A program made the translations under genes and the position numbers. DNA of 64,000 nucleotides from Trachythela sp. YZ-2020. Taxonomy: Eukaryota > Cnidaria > Anthozoa > Malacalcyonacea > Clavulariidae. Below, one piece after another: positions 10,879 to 25,800 of the stretch. Under the pieces are notes generated by a model that was not told the DNA's origin, searched no databases, and saw only the letters and a program-made list of their open reading frames with translations. The stretch covers positions 2,542,001 through 2,606,000 of the forward strand of contig JADLSH010000190.1 in assembly GCA_016169945.1 (NCBI GenBank), written 5' to 3'. Numbering within the stretch: the first letter of the stretch is position 1; each line of letters begins with the position of its first letter.

Positions 10879-13800
10879 TCAGCATGGCAAGCCATTGAAG
10901 GCTTGCGTCATTTGTGATAAGGTTATATAATGTACGGGAAGACACGAAGTTCTGTCTTCAGAAACGGAGTCCACTGTTAGCCAGGACAGAGCATCGTATT
11001 GTTCCAAGATATATCTAAATGATTAACAATAAAACTTAGCAAGGTGCTTTGTTTTTACCCCAATACACTCCTGTTCTTGCACTATTTTTTAACTTGAGCT
11101 ACCCATCTTTCCCCCATTCCGTGAACCATATCTAACTGCTGAATACAATACTCAGAAATCTAAGAAAGTGTGGTAAATATGCGGTAGATCCTTGGATCAA
11201 CCCCGGATCGAACACAGGTAAACCGCAGCTAAACTGCAACCGAACCGCAATTAAACCGCAAATTTAACAATACAACAACTAGAAAATTATTGACAGAAGA
11301 AGAAGAAGGTAAAATTGTTGTTAGAAAGCCTACCTTAAAACGTTGGTGTGTGTATTGGAACTCAATACGTGGTTGCCTTGACGACCAGCTTCATCAACAC
11401 GATGCAGTAACAGTGCCGCCTGAAGGAATAATTAATACGCTATGTAAAATACTCGACATGTTTTTCGTCAACTATTTCAAAAAGTTAACCAAAGTCCTGC
11501 TTACTATAGGTGCCTTTTAAGTCTCGAAAAGTCGCGCAAAACAATTTGTATGAGTGCTTTAGGCAATTTCTACAACTAGGTAATTATTTCGAGCTGCTTG
11601 CTAAAAGCCACTATATTTCTGACGTTTATGTCTTGGTCAAACGAAGGGCGCTTTCCATTAACACGGTCAGACCAGTCAGAACGATAAAATCATTATATGG
11701 AATACAATATTTTTGAGCTTGGGACACGTCTGACCGGAAAATTTGGATCAAATCAAGAATAGTTCCATTTTAGCAAGATTTTCGAAAAACGTTGTCCAGA
11801 TCTTTCCATCAAATCAGTTGGTCAGACGCACTGAACTATAAATAAACTGGAACGATAACTCAGGGGGGGAATTGAAGCCAGCTTAATTAAGTTTTTCTGA
11901 GGTTTGAGTTGAAATACTTAACGCCGAACATTGGGCTGTATATGAAATTGAAGCTATTAAAAAGTTCTATTTGATATAAAAACTTCAAGACTTTAGGTAA
12001 AAAGGAAATACTTAAAACTTTGAGGGAAAATTTGCCGTATTTTACAAAATTGCGGTTGTTTTTGTATTTTTTAAGTATTTCCATTTTTCCTAAAGTCTTG
12101 AAGTTTTTATATCAAATATAACTTTTTAATAGCTTCAATTTCATATACAGCCCAATGTTCGGCGTTAAGTATTTCAACTCAAAACTCAGAAAAACTAGCT
12201 TGGCTTCAACGAATCATAGGACTTGATCATAGGAGTTAGCGTTCCAGTTTACTTAGAGTTCACTGGTCAGACGAGAACAAGAGTTACATGAGAGTTGACT
12301 GGATATTTCCGCGCGTACCGGTCAAACGAGCAAAAACTCTCATCAACTCTCATCCTCGTTTGACCGGGGCTTTATAGTGGTGCGTAAAACACACCTAATA
12401 AGTACGAGAAGGTTATTAAAGCGTTAAAAAAGACAGCATACCTTGAGAACAACAGGAGAATTTCCATCCAAATTTTCATCGGGTGAAAACTGTTTAAACG
12501 CTGGCCCAAGAGGCGCCGTTGTGTACACACGACCATGAGCAAGCGGGAATCCAAAATTCTTCTCCTGGTCGCTTTGCTCATCGCTGCATGCTGATTGGCT
12601 GGGATGTGGAGAATGTAGACCAATAGGAACGAAGGATGATGTCACGGTGTCTGTCAACATTGGCGCTGAAGAAGGACGTTCGTGCGGTGACGAGCTTCTT
12701 AGATCTTGATGTAAATGTGAAATTCTTGAAGGCGGAAAGATATTCCCGATTGTACCTGTAAAAGGTTTCATATTTTCTTATTTAATGTCGATAACACAGG
12801 ACGTGGTTGCCCAATTCACCCACATATCCACAACTGTCGTGCCAGCATGGGGAAAAGTTATCTCGGTTAGCGAGAAAACATTTCGACTAGCCAAATAATG
12901 TTGTTCTGTTCATAATTATGGAGAAACGTTTAATATCCCGATTACCGGGTAAAGTTTCCGGCTGTGACGTGCACTGGTGTGACGCGCAAGGCGGGAAAAG
13001 TTAAAAAACTTTAAAATACATTTTAAAAACAAATATGGCTGCTTTGAACTTACGTTACGTAGTTGGATTAATCGTAAACAACCTTGTCCAGTTTCTACGC
13101 CCGCCATTTTGTAAAGTGTAAATTGAAAAGTTGCTGACACGAAAGTTGTGGATATGTTGTGTTCATATGGGAAAAACATTATCCCGGTCACCGAGATCTC
13201 GCCTGTCAACAAGCGAGATCTCGGTACACGGGAAAAATTTTCGCAGTGTAACTTTTCATATTATTTTCATAACAAGGCGAGATCTCGCTTGTAAACTTGT
13301 CGAAATGTTTTCTCGCTAACCGAGATAACTTTTCCCCATATGAACAGGCCCTAAGAGTTAGTTTTCGGTGAGGGAGAAAACCTCTCGAAGCACAGGAGAG
13401 AACTAACTAAACTCTACTTACATGAGTTTTTCAAGAACAGGGAAGTGACTCAGCCTAAGTAAATCCCTACCCTCGATCTGCAGTACCAGGCTTAACTCAG
13501 AGGTAAGGGGCAGCGCGCTAACCGCATCTGCCACCCTAGACTTGCTCCAAGTCTGTCTCTAGTTAAAGGGTTTTTTATTGGGGAGTTATAAAGGATTGGG
13601 GAGTTAAAGGATTGGGGAGTTATAAAAGGCGCACTAAGTTATAAAAGGCGCACTAAGTTATAAAGGGCGCACGAAAATGCGGGCGGGAGGAAATTAAGGC
13701 GGGCAGGAGGCGATTAAGGCGGGCGGGTGGGAGGCGAGAAAATTGGGAGAGGAGTTTTCTCGCCTCCTGCCCGCCCGCTGCCCGCCTTAATTTCCTCCCG

Positions 13801-16800
13801 CCCGCATTTTCGTGCGCCCTTTATAACTCCCAATCCTTTATAACTCCCCAATAAAAATCCCTATAAGAGACAGGCTTGGAGCAAGTCTACTGCCACCCGT
13901 GCTCCCCAAAACCAGTACTTGGCACGCTACATACCAAATAAGGGCATCATCGGCATCTCGTCGTCGTCTTCCGTAGGCGGTTCGGACATCATGAGTTCAT
14001 TGTCTACAAGTCCCCCGCGGTCGTCGACGTCATGTATACCGTCAAGCTGCGCGGGTCTGGCAGATTGGGAGTTCTCAACGTTGATAACAATGAATGAGGT
14101 CGATATTCGCTGTCGAGTTACGGACTCTACAATAGTCGTGTCCGGTTCACGATAGTTGTTAAACGCCGTTGTCACTAGAGGTGAGTAAGGTATGCTCAGT
14201 GGATATGCTTATTTAGAGCTGCTCCCATCGGCATATTTTCGTAATCGATTAATCGCTGTCAACAATCGATTCATATCGATTAATCGTATTGAATAAATTA
14301 AATCATGATACGTCAAAAACGTGACGTAATCAGAGAGAAAACGTAACGTTTCGAAATGTAAACATCGTCAAAAATTTTGCAAGCTCAACGCTTGCTTACA
14401 AATGGTAGTATATAGACGATGTCGTGGATTTCACGAAGTGCCGTTTTCGTTTATATCTTGCGAAATACCGAGAGTTCTGAGATAATCTATACCTCTCTAG
14501 AATCCTTGAACAACGGTGAGTATTTTGGTGTATAGTTTGTTGCTTTAGCGTGCCTACAACTCGAGTTATTCAGGAAAGTTGGCGTACGTATTGATGTAAA
14601 AAATTGTCAGCCATGTTGAATTTGATTTTAATTAGTTTGAAATTATCCAATGAAAATGGTGGAATTTGCCCCCCTTGGTTTGAGCTAAATGAAAGCAATC
14701 CTAGAGCAAATTACATTTACGACCCAACGTTTCGACACAGGAACGGACGCGGACCGAGGCCCTTATAACTTCGGGGGTCCGGAATTACTGCAAAGAGGAC
14801 AGATTCAGACTATTTCCATTGAATAGGAAATGACCAGAAGGGCCACTTGAGGCGGAACCTTTGAAGTTTTTGACGCTGCGCATGTCGCATTACGCATGTT
14901 CATTACCATTAATCTAGCCAGTCAATTGCATTTTCTGGCCAATAAACACGCTGAACTGGCTGGTCCGCCATTATTCTGGCCAGAAAACTGCATAAAAATA
15001 GGGGGTCACGTTGCACTGCTGAGTGGCCCTTCTGGTCATTTCCTATTCTGTGCTATTTCCTTTTGCTGAAAATTCACCTGCTTCTAAGCTATGATTCTTT
15101 ATTCTATATTATTCCTGACCGAGGCCCAAAAAGCTGTCAGCCCGCCCCTGTTTCGACACTCCGGCCATCGCTGGATCTATCCCTGTCCACAACTTACCTC
15201 TCGCAAGGTGAATACGCAGACAGAGCTCGTTACGTAACGAAACGACGGACACGCTTTGAAATCTCGCGTGAGAACGCGATGAAGAACACGCGTCGCATCG
15301 ATCCGTGCACTCGCTTGACGAGTGACAGCGAATGATTTCATCCCAATCTAAATACAAAAGATATTTCTTACGGAATCCGTACTTTTACAAAATGAGAATA
15401 GTAAGAATGCACTAGCTAAGGAAAATAACATAATGGCCTGGATCAGTCATTAATTGGCAACTCAGTTTAGGAGTGTTTAGGAAACCCAGTTGCCTGACAA
15501 ATGCTGTTTCCTTTAAGATTGCTTTTTAACATAACAAAATGTTAAGGTGTCCCAAGGACTTTTGGGCAGGATTGTACATGTTATGATTCAACTGCAATTT
15601 CATCCCGACGCAGAACGCGTCATTTGGTCTTATTCGTCTGTGTATAAGCGTGATAAGTACCTCGTAATTCATGTCGTGAAAATCTGCCCAGTTTTCCGAT
15701 GACTAGTCTCCAGTCTGCTACCATGGACGACGTAATCCCTTGACAAAATTCCCACAGCCTCCTCAGAGCCTTAATCTGTAGTCTTGTACGACGTCTGTTG
15801 GCCGGTAAACTAAATAACATTGATGCATGTTAAATATTTCAATTTTTCTTGCGGCTATCATCGTCAACATTTCTGAAGTTGACGGTTGACCACCGTCTTC
15901 TGTCCCGTAACGATAACTGCCACCCACCAATAAACAGGCATCAGTTTAAGTCCCTGTTTACACGCATGAGCCCTTTATGAAGGGCTAGCCGTACCCATTG
16001 AACTAAATAGAACCTTCAAGAAAATCTAAAAAAGGAACTTTTCTTCTTTGTTATATGTAAATCCTGCTAGTTTTGACATGCACTCCGACCTATTTCAGCA
16101 AAAAGGCATGTTCACTCCCTAAGTAGTCTCGCGGGAAAGTCTCGCAACATAAACACGCGTGTTTTGACCTCCAGACACGCGTGTCTGGAGGTCAAATTTG
16201 GCTTCATGCGATCTTAGGCGAGTCTCTATGGAGGTAGCGTTCCAGTTCTATTTAGTTCAATGGCCCTACCAGTAGGGCTGGTTTTCACCTCGTGTTTACA
16301 GCAATAAATGGCTTCCCTACAACTCATTTATTTTCTTACGAAGTCCAAAATCATATTTTGCCGAGCAAATTTTCGAATAAAAACCAGCAGACAATTGAAT
16401 ATTGTTCTAAAACTAAATATTCAAATCGAAGATGACTTCGAAAAGCGGTGTTCGACACAGATACGGCAAGTTTTTTTCTCAGCCCTACTAGGTGGGCTAG
16501 CCTTCCCTGTTGCGTTTATATGGGAAATTTCCAGCCCTACTAGGCGAGATATCGGGTAAGCTAAGAATCTTATAATTAACAAGCTCGATCAACTGTCATA
16601 GTTAACACGTTTATTTTTTTGGTAAAATTTCTTGACAAATGTCTACTTACCCGAACGGTTCAACGACAGTGACAAATATCGGGTAAGCAATAGCGAGATC
16701 TCGCCTAGGAGGGCTGGCCCTTCATGCAGGGCTCATATAATCAGGGGCTAAGAATCTTATAATTAACAAGCTCGATCAACTGTCATAGTTAACACGTTTA

Positions 16801-19800
16801 TTTTTTTGGTAAAATTTCTTGACAAATGTCTACTTACCCGAACGGTTCAACGACAGTGACAAATGTCTCCATTACCATGCCAGTGTCGTTGGTACAACTC
16901 GCCAGTAACCATCGCTGATCTTGGGACAAGCCGTAACAACAAAACAACAGACTCGATGACTCTTTATGTGTCGCCAAATCATCCGCAGTTTCGACTGTGT
17001 CTACGTTGTGTATAAGTTTCGAAGGCGTGGCCAGGATGTAGGCGGGCGAATACACCCGAGTGCGGGTTTTCTCTGATGGCTAAAAACGGGAAAATAGGAA
17101 GGCGTCTGATTATATATTTGTAGTAGGCCAGGAGACTCCAAAATATCAGTCAACTTGGTCTTTTATAGCTAGCGAGATGAGTTTGATAAATTTACCAACC
17201 TTATCTAGCAACTACAGTTACTGTATACAACACTTACACTATGATGGAAAGGAAATCATCCTGCTCTGACTTCGTCCCATAAGTGGGTGCAACGGGGAGG
17301 GGGTGTGCAACCCAAGACTCTCACTCAACACCCTCTCAGGAAAGGACAACACTGTTGCATGACCGAAACGAAATCGTCCCACTCTGACTTCGTCCCGGTC
17401 TCATGTAAACAGTGATTAATGATAACACTATGACCGAAAGAAATCACCCCCCTCTGACTTCGTCCCGGCCTTATGTAAACAGCGACTGTAGAGACAACAC
17501 TATGACAGGAATGAAATCGTTCCGCTCTGAGTTTAAGGGCAGGAATGAATAGAATAGGGTTTACCTGATTTTTAATGGCCAGCCGTTGACTCGAGGGCGC
17601 CCAGAAGCCGGTGTGAACACGAGTATTGTAAGGTTTCTGTAGAGTCATTCGACATCGCGAGAACACTGAGAATGCTATAGTTTTGAGAAGTTTAACAAAT
17701 GATACTAGAGAGCCTTTTGTCTTCTGGTATGCATCAACTTGGGTTATCTGACGTACGGGGACGATCTACACAATATCAAAGTAAGCTATTGAACATTGAA
17801 AAGGGTGGCCTATTACACACGCAAAAACGCACAAGTTGTACCAAACCTGCAGCAGACTTGTGCCAATGCTGTTTCAACAACTTGTTATCAGGATGTGTTC
17901 GCACTGCTTGTTCCCAGCTTGTTGACAAGTTGTCAACGGCTTGTTGACAACTTGCTACAATGTTGTTGACTCGACAGACTTGTTACAAGTTGCTCTAAAA
18001 ACTTGTTATCGTCCTGCAATTCAACAACTTGTTAACAAGTTGTGAGTGACAACCTTGTAGCAAATTGATAAAATGACAACATTGTTACAACTTGTTGACA
18101 AGCTTGCTACATACAAGCCTGTTGCGAACACATCTTGTTGACAAGATGTGAGATTTTTAAATATGAAGGCATATTGGTGGCATATAAGTCAGTGTATGTG
18201 CCTTTCACCTTTCTGACAAAGGTGAAACAAGCGACTTACCTCTAAAACAAGACGACTACGAATTTTTTCTGGCAACCCTGATGCCATTTCAGTGAAACTC
18301 CTAAGCAATGCGTAGTATGATTCTCTCCTCAAAACCTGGTCGCTGCATTCATCAAATGGGTTGATAATGTAAACTACAATCGAGGCATTGTCTTGACGCG
18401 GCTGGTCGTTGTCACTTGAAGATAATAACATGATACTTTGTTAGATTGTATTGTAATGTTGTTATACCACACCACACCATACCACACCATACCACACCAC
18501 ACCATACCATACCATACCATACCATACCATACCATACCACACCACACCACACCACACCACACTATACCACACCACACCATACCATACCATATACCATACA
18601 CCATACCATACACCACCACACCACACCACACCAAATCATATTATCCTGTATTCTCACCAGATAGAGTCATTTGAATTCTTCTTCGAGCCATCATCACAAA
18701 GCGAGGTCAGTTTCTCCAGAGGTAATTTCTCAAGGAATGGACCTGTACAAAAAACCCACTACATAAGTCACAGAAATAAACCAGGAGTTAAATCTCCAAC
18801 CCCCAACTACCTACCGAGTTCATACTTGCATACTTGAGCAAACAATTTCACACGCGGTCCGTCGGATAAATTTTCTATAAAAGAAAAGAAGCCCGAGTTT
18901 GTTTTCGCTTGTATCGACCAGTGAACTCTAAGTAGACTGGAACGATAACTCGGCCGCCATCTTTGAAGCCAAATTGAAGGCCGCCATTGAAGACGCCGAA
19001 AATACACCGCCTAAAAAGCGTCGATTTTCTTACACAAAACATCCTCATTGGAGCAAGATTAAAGGCTTAAAACAAACAACAATACTTGAACTTTAGTAAA
19101 AAACAAGTTTTAAGACCGTAGAAAGATTTTAACCTTATTTTTTTAAAGTTGAAGAGCGAAGTTTTCATCGGCACGTTCAAACTTGTCAAATATTTCGAAT
19201 ATAAAGCTGACACCCCTGAAGTTTTTGCAGTTGGTGGATGTAGACTACATAGAACTATCCAGAAAACCAGGTTTGAATCTTTGAAATTGAAAAATTCGGA
19301 TGAAAAAGCTATTTTTCTTTCTCATTTTCGCTAAAAAAGAAACTTTTGATTGAATTTCCCACTCCTCAAAACTTTTGAAAGTCCTTTTGAAAGTGCATTT
19401 TAGTCGCGCGGTTCCCGCCTTTTGCTTCAAATTATGCATCAATTTGGCTTCACCCAATCATATGGCTTAATCATAGGAGTTAGTGTTCCAGTCTACTTAG
19501 AGTTCACTGGTATCGACCGAAGGTTTGGCTTCAACTAATCGTAGGGCCTGGCCTATGGAATTGTTGTTCCCGTCTATCCATAAAGCTCAATTACGTAAAA
19601 AACTTACCGTATTTTCCAAACCAGGAGCTTACAACGTTTTTGCCATACTTCGTTTGCTGTTTAGGACCAATCCTGAGAATACCATCGCTAGACATTGAAG
19701 ATATCTTGCTCACAGGAACATGACGGCCTAGCTGACATGTCTAGAACAGAAACAGCAATGGTAGGTTACAGCAGGGCTGAAAATAACATCTCATGTTAGA

Positions 19801-22800
19801 TCATTCATAGTGAAGGTCAGTTCCAATTAAGACCGGTCAAATGTGATTTATGACTGCTTGACTCCCATAAATACTATATGGTATGCTTCTCTTGTTATTA
19901 GCGAGCTTAAGATCTACAACGCCAACGTCGACGACGCGGCCCTTCTAACAATGAAGTTTTTCGCTTGTAATAAAGCAATGGAAACTTGTAGTCCCAAGAG
20001 AATTATCGACGTCGTCTCTGTCTTGTTAACGACGCCAACTAGAGCATTTTTACGTCCTCAGGACGACGGCAAGTCAGAAGGATGAATAGCTCCATTTCGC
20101 GTTTGTTTTTACAGCCTGCATTGTAGTCGATAACTGCAGTTGAAACGTTTTAAAAGTCATGAATAAAAAGCTGTGAGCTAAAACAAGAACGTTGTTCAAT
20201 CACGGTCTCTTTATATTCACATATTTATATGGCGTTGTCGACTGCCGCGTCGTCGTAGATCTTAAGCTCGCTATTGTTAAATGTGGACATCACTCACAAT
20301 CAAAATGAATCAGTTTCAAGTTAAAATAGAATGTTGTTCATTAACGAACCTAGTATCAATACAAATGACTGTAACAGTTTCGAACAGCACAGCGATATGC
20401 TCGGACACCATGACAGGGGTCATGCAAATTTTAGCAGTCATATTAAGAATTTGATCTGTCGTTAACCGGTGGCCAGTCGTTATTTTGACCCATGTAATAG
20501 TAAATATAAGCGAACAAAAGAAAAGATATATAAACTCAAGCCTAAGTGTAGGAAGAGCATCTATTTCATTCCATTACCTCATAGGTTGAACTTAGTTCCC
20601 TAAAGAAATACTTCACATTCGTACTGGTCGTCTCGTTTTCTGGTGCCAAGACAACATACGTGACGTCACGCGATGACGTGTATGGTTCTAAAAATAGCTT
20701 CTCCTATACAGGAAAAACAAGACACATTTTTTAACTGCAGGGATTAAGGGGGTGGTTATATGGAAAACATCTCCAGAAGGCATCGAATTCGGGGGGAAAA
20801 GGCAAGGACAACTTGGCCTTGAATGTTAATTTGTTTTACAGGATATGAAAGTGAATTTAGAACTTTCAGTTGCTATTTGAAATACCCTACAACAAAGTAC
20901 TACAACGTAAATACTTATGAGAACTATATATGTATGAACAAATGCGGTTTGGGTTGCCATAAAACTAGAAAGTTTCATCAAGTACAGTAATATTTAAGGT
21001 CATGTATTGTCAATATTACTGTCATACAAGAAGTGCTATAGTTGAAGGTCGGCCAAAACTGGCCGCGAAGTTCAGTATGTCGCGGGTCCGAAACAGCTCT
21101 GATATTATACTGGTTGCTATGAACTTACAACAAAACTTAGATTTGTACAAATGTCTTAACTCACCCAATGATGTAACGCCAGCGGAGATACAGACAGCCA
21201 ATCACCATCATGCCCGACAATCACACGCGGGATCCTCGCGGGATCACCTGTACTCGCTGAACCTTTGCTGTTCACTTGACAAAGTTGTTTCAACGACAGA
21301 GGGCCTTGGACCGTGGAAAGCTGATCCCACGTTTTCCAATGGATAGCCTTATGAAGGGATTCCTGAATGACTGGTTTAAGATCCATCAAGAAGTCCACCG
21401 TGTTCTTGGAGAGTTTCTCAACCTCAGAAGCTACAACGAAAAAAACGTGAAAGCGTTTTTGTTAAAACTATGTATAAACTAAACTAACTCTATTTTATAC
21501 TGGACAGCTCTACCACTTCTAAACTGTTCTCCCCGGAGGTCCAGTGTTACTACAGGAGGAAACCTAAACTAAACTAACTTTATTTATACTGGATAACTTT
21601 ATCAGTTCTAAACTGTTCTTCCTAGAGGTCAAGTGTTACTACAAAAATATCGGGCCATTGATGGGCGTTTTTGACCATCTAGGCCATCTTATTTTTAAAA
21701 ACATTTCAGACAACTCCCTTGACCCTGTAGGAGGTTCTCAGTGGTGATTCACCCTTCCTCGGTCGCCGACCACGCCCTGCTTCATGACTTATTTATGTTC
21801 TCTCCTGTAGCAACACTGGATCAATGAACTAAAGAGAGGATGGACCTCAGAAGAGCTATCCAGAATAAATAAAGTTACTTAGATTTGCCATTCATCTTAC
21901 CCGATTTCATCTGAAGTGGGCTCCCTGTATCTTCACTGTCCAAACCGGTTATGCCCAGTTTCTCTGAAGTAGCCGAGGCAGACAATGGCGACGAAAACTG
22001 GTCAAGCAAGTTTTCCACTAAGATGGTTGAATTACTTGTCCCCAATAACTCCGTAGGTTGACCGAATTTCGAGTCCTTTGTGACCGGCTCCTTCTTAATA
22101 AGGGGAGTTATGGTCTTCCTTTTTGCCGTATCGCAATACCTAGTGTCTATATCCACACCAATGTTCTCCACACAGCTACTTATATGAAGTAACTCGCTTG
22201 AAAATAATCCCGTATGCTGCCGTAGTTTCTCGCGTTCAAATATCTCTAAGCCACATTGGCATACATCATTGTTCCTATGAAAGCCGATAGGTTCCTTACC
22301 CAATGCATGTCGGTTCGTGAGTTTTCGCTCGCCCGTTCTGCATAAACAGGCATTTGTGCCGTCTAAATTTGTGTCTGAAGTATAATTTATATAAGAATCT
22401 GATAAAAATAAGTTCGCATTTAATAAATTAGAATTGTGGTCACCGTCAGGCGTGTATCTGGGTCTTGTTTGAGAGTTAGTGTCTTTTGGAGAGATTGCGT
22501 CTAGTTTGGAAGTTTGGGAAATGAGTGTTGTTGAGATTGTTCCAGAGCCAAGATCTGGAGCGGGAACGTCCGAGAGACTGGTGCGAGCTTTCGAAAAAGC
22601 CGTGGCAGCAAAGCTAAATTTAATGAAGAAAAATTGATATTAGTTTACATTATGCATAAATTCTCGCCCTTTTTCTACACGCCTGAAATGCACTCCCTAA
22701 TTTCCCTCCCTCTCTGGTCAAAGTAATGGGACAAACTTGAACAAAACGGTTCAGATCATTGCACGAAATACTGCAAAGTTACTGTATATTGACAAGTCAA

Positions 22801-25800
22801 ATTTTTAATGACACCCTCCCCAGTTCAATATTGCGAACAATCTCAAACTCATGAGTCACCTAGCTTGCTTGGATTTAGAAAATCACTAAAATGTGTTCTC
22901 GCAACCAAATTCTGCACGCCAATCTAAAGGTGATGCCTGCGGAGGAGGCTACCTCCAAACAACTTTTGGCAATTTATCATGACACAAACTCAAACATTGA
23001 GTTCGGGCAACATTGACTTGGGGCAACAATGACTTGGAGGAGTGGGGGTTTAAAAAGTGCAACATGTTGTAACGGGGAATTTATCAAAGGTGTATGAGAA
23101 TTTTGTATAAAGAAAAAAGCAGTCTCAACCACTTATGTCCAAGAATTGAGATTAAGCAAGCATGTTGGCCATAGTAGTTCGTTTCATTGTTATCCTGTAT
23201 TTGGGCCGTATTACTGAAGACCTTGCTCCAGATCTACATAGAGCTCACACGTCTTTCTAGCGATTAAAAAACAACACTTGCCTTGCTGAATCACTTTTAG
23301 AACTGGAAGATTTGACCTTGATAAAAAATATGAAAATAACATGATCAATAGTAAAAACAAGAGCATTATTTGACCCCAGAGAGGTCTTCTCGATGGTAAG
23401 TACTTCATCTTCTGGAGCTATAATGGATCCTGACCCCCACCTAACCCGCACCCTAACACGCACCCTAACACGCACCCTAACACGCACTCTAACACGCACT
23501 CTAACACGCACTCTAACACGCACTCTAACCCCTAGTCCCCTATACACTTGACGCCTGCACACGCACTCTAACACGCACATCCACCAAGTTCAGCTCATTA
23601 AATATAACACGCACTCTAACACGCACTCTAACACGCACTCTAACACGCACTCTAACACGCACTCTAACACGCACTCTAACACGCACTCTAACACGCACTC
23701 TAACACGCACTCTAACACGCACTCTAACACGCACTCTAACACGCACTCTAACACGCACTCTAACACGCACGCACTCTAACACAATAACACGCACTCTAAC
23801 AGCACTCTAACACGCACAACACGCACTCTACTCTAACACACTCTGCACTCTAACTCAAAATTACAATAGCTTTACGTTTGGTGAATTTGAAGAAAATACA
23901 CGCTTGTTGACAAGCATTTAACAAATGAGCTTTTGCCGTTTCGCGTATTATAAGGTTATATAATTTAATTCACCAAGTCTTACCGGTGGAGATGGAGTGT
24001 ACACCATGTCCTCAGTCAGTTTTAGCGGTGGTAAACGTGAACTTGGCAAAGATTTCACGGGCGGGATTGCAGTGGAGATACATAAATATGCTTGCTTCGT
24101 TGGAACTTCAAATATTGATGGCATCTCCTGAAAAATAACTTATAGTTTAGTTTGAGTTTTCTCTCCTGGTAATACTGGACCAAAACGAGATTGCCTTACT
24201 GAATCTCTAGTTTAGAATTGATAAATTGGTGTGAATAAAGTTAGTTTAGTTTAGGTTTCCTTTCGTAGTAACACTGGACTATTAATAGGTGATGATCTTT
24301 AATGGACCTCTAGGGAGAACAGTTTAGAATTGACAGAGCTATCCAGTATGAATAAAGTTAGTTTAGTTTAGGTTTCCTTTCGTAGTAACACTGGACTATT
24401 AACAGGTGATGATCTTTAATGGACCTCTAGGGAGAACAGTTTAGAATTGATAGAGCTATCCAGTATGAATAAAGTTAGTTTAGTTTAGGTTTCCTTTCGT
24501 AGTAACACTGGACTATTAATAGGTGATGATCTTTACTGGGCGAATAGTTTGGAGCTAGTAGAGCTATCCAGTACAGTATAAATAAAGTTAGTTTAGTTTA
24601 GGTTTTCTCCCCTAGTAATATTGGAATAATAAGTAATGATCCTTACTGGACCTGTAGGCCGAATAGTTTAGAACTGACAGTGCTGAACCTCCTATCGAAG
24701 GAGAAGGCGAGGAAAAAATCTTGATATCCACTACGCACCTTGAGTTCAGTGAGCATATCATTAATTTCGTCATTCATATTCTTGATGACGTCAGCATAAC
24801 TATTGCCCGACTGCCCGCTAAATTCAGGGGGTGTCGGCGCCATGTTGGTGGTGGGCTGATCATGAGGTGAATGCGGATGATTTTCCAACATGGGAGGGGT
24901 GGGGAACATTCGTACAAGATCAGCATGCGAGACAACCCCAGGGCCGGTGCTGACAGGAATTTTTGCCTTTTGGCTTGAGTCTTCGTGGCCGTGGTGAACT
25001 GGGGACGAGTGGTTGTCGGTGAATACGGAGAGTTGTCGCTACAAGTTAAAGAAGAAGAATGCACGTTGAAGTTAAAGCATACAGGGTTCTGCGCACGGTG
25101 GGCGGCGCCGGGCGGCAGCGCCCAGCACTCAGCAGTGCCTCCCGGCACTCGCGCCAAAGCGGACTCTTCCGCCCGGCACTTGAAAGGTTTCAAATATGCA
25201 GTACGAAAACCCCAATGTTGTACTTTGTAACAGATATTTTATATAAGTATAATTTTGTATTTTTTATCTTTGGCGAATTTTTAGATGAAATTCAGCACTA
25301 CAATGCGCACAATATTAGTTACTGGTGATTCGGAGAAATACGCTATCCCCCCAAAGCCAGAAAGACGTCTGACGAGTGACGAACGGCTCTAATCACTTTG
25401 TAATTTGTTTATTGATGTCGCGCTTCAAGCTACTTTGTAGTACAATGGCTGAGACCAGTCCATCAAGTTTTAAAAGTTGTCCGCAGCGTCGGAGGGGGTC
25501 ATGCCCTCAGGGCTGCAGGTGCCTGGCATTCACATGGTCCTGGGTAGAACCCTCAGCATGCAATATAAAGCAAGCAGGATAATAAATATAAAACAACTCA
25601 CCGGTTTGCTGTCCTCTTCGTCTTCATCCGGGGAATCAAACAATTTATCCAGATCGGAAAATGTCACTTGTAGATCTTTCTCCGTCCGTAACGACACACT
25701 GCCTCTGGGGGTAGGGGGTGAGGCAAGGAATGGCAAAACCTGTTCTGGTTCCTGTTTTACAGGTTCCTGTTTTACTACCGGTTCCTTTGGTTTCTTATCC

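Noticed and set aside
11290..11716. Two plus-strand frames of about 70 codons
   Set aside because: The first overlaps MED13 exon 26 in antisense, and the second has no recognisable motif or splice support.
12916..13319. Overlapping frames on both strands
   Set aside because: They lie entirely within the inverted-repeat element at 12846-13353.
18374..18674. Frames of Met-Val-Trp or His-Thr-Ile-Pro repeats
   Set aside because: They are translations of the CCACA/CCATA microsatellite.
23257..23794. Arg-Val-rich reading frames
   Set aside because: They are a translation of the 12-bp ACACGCACTCTA minisatellite in a MED13 intron.
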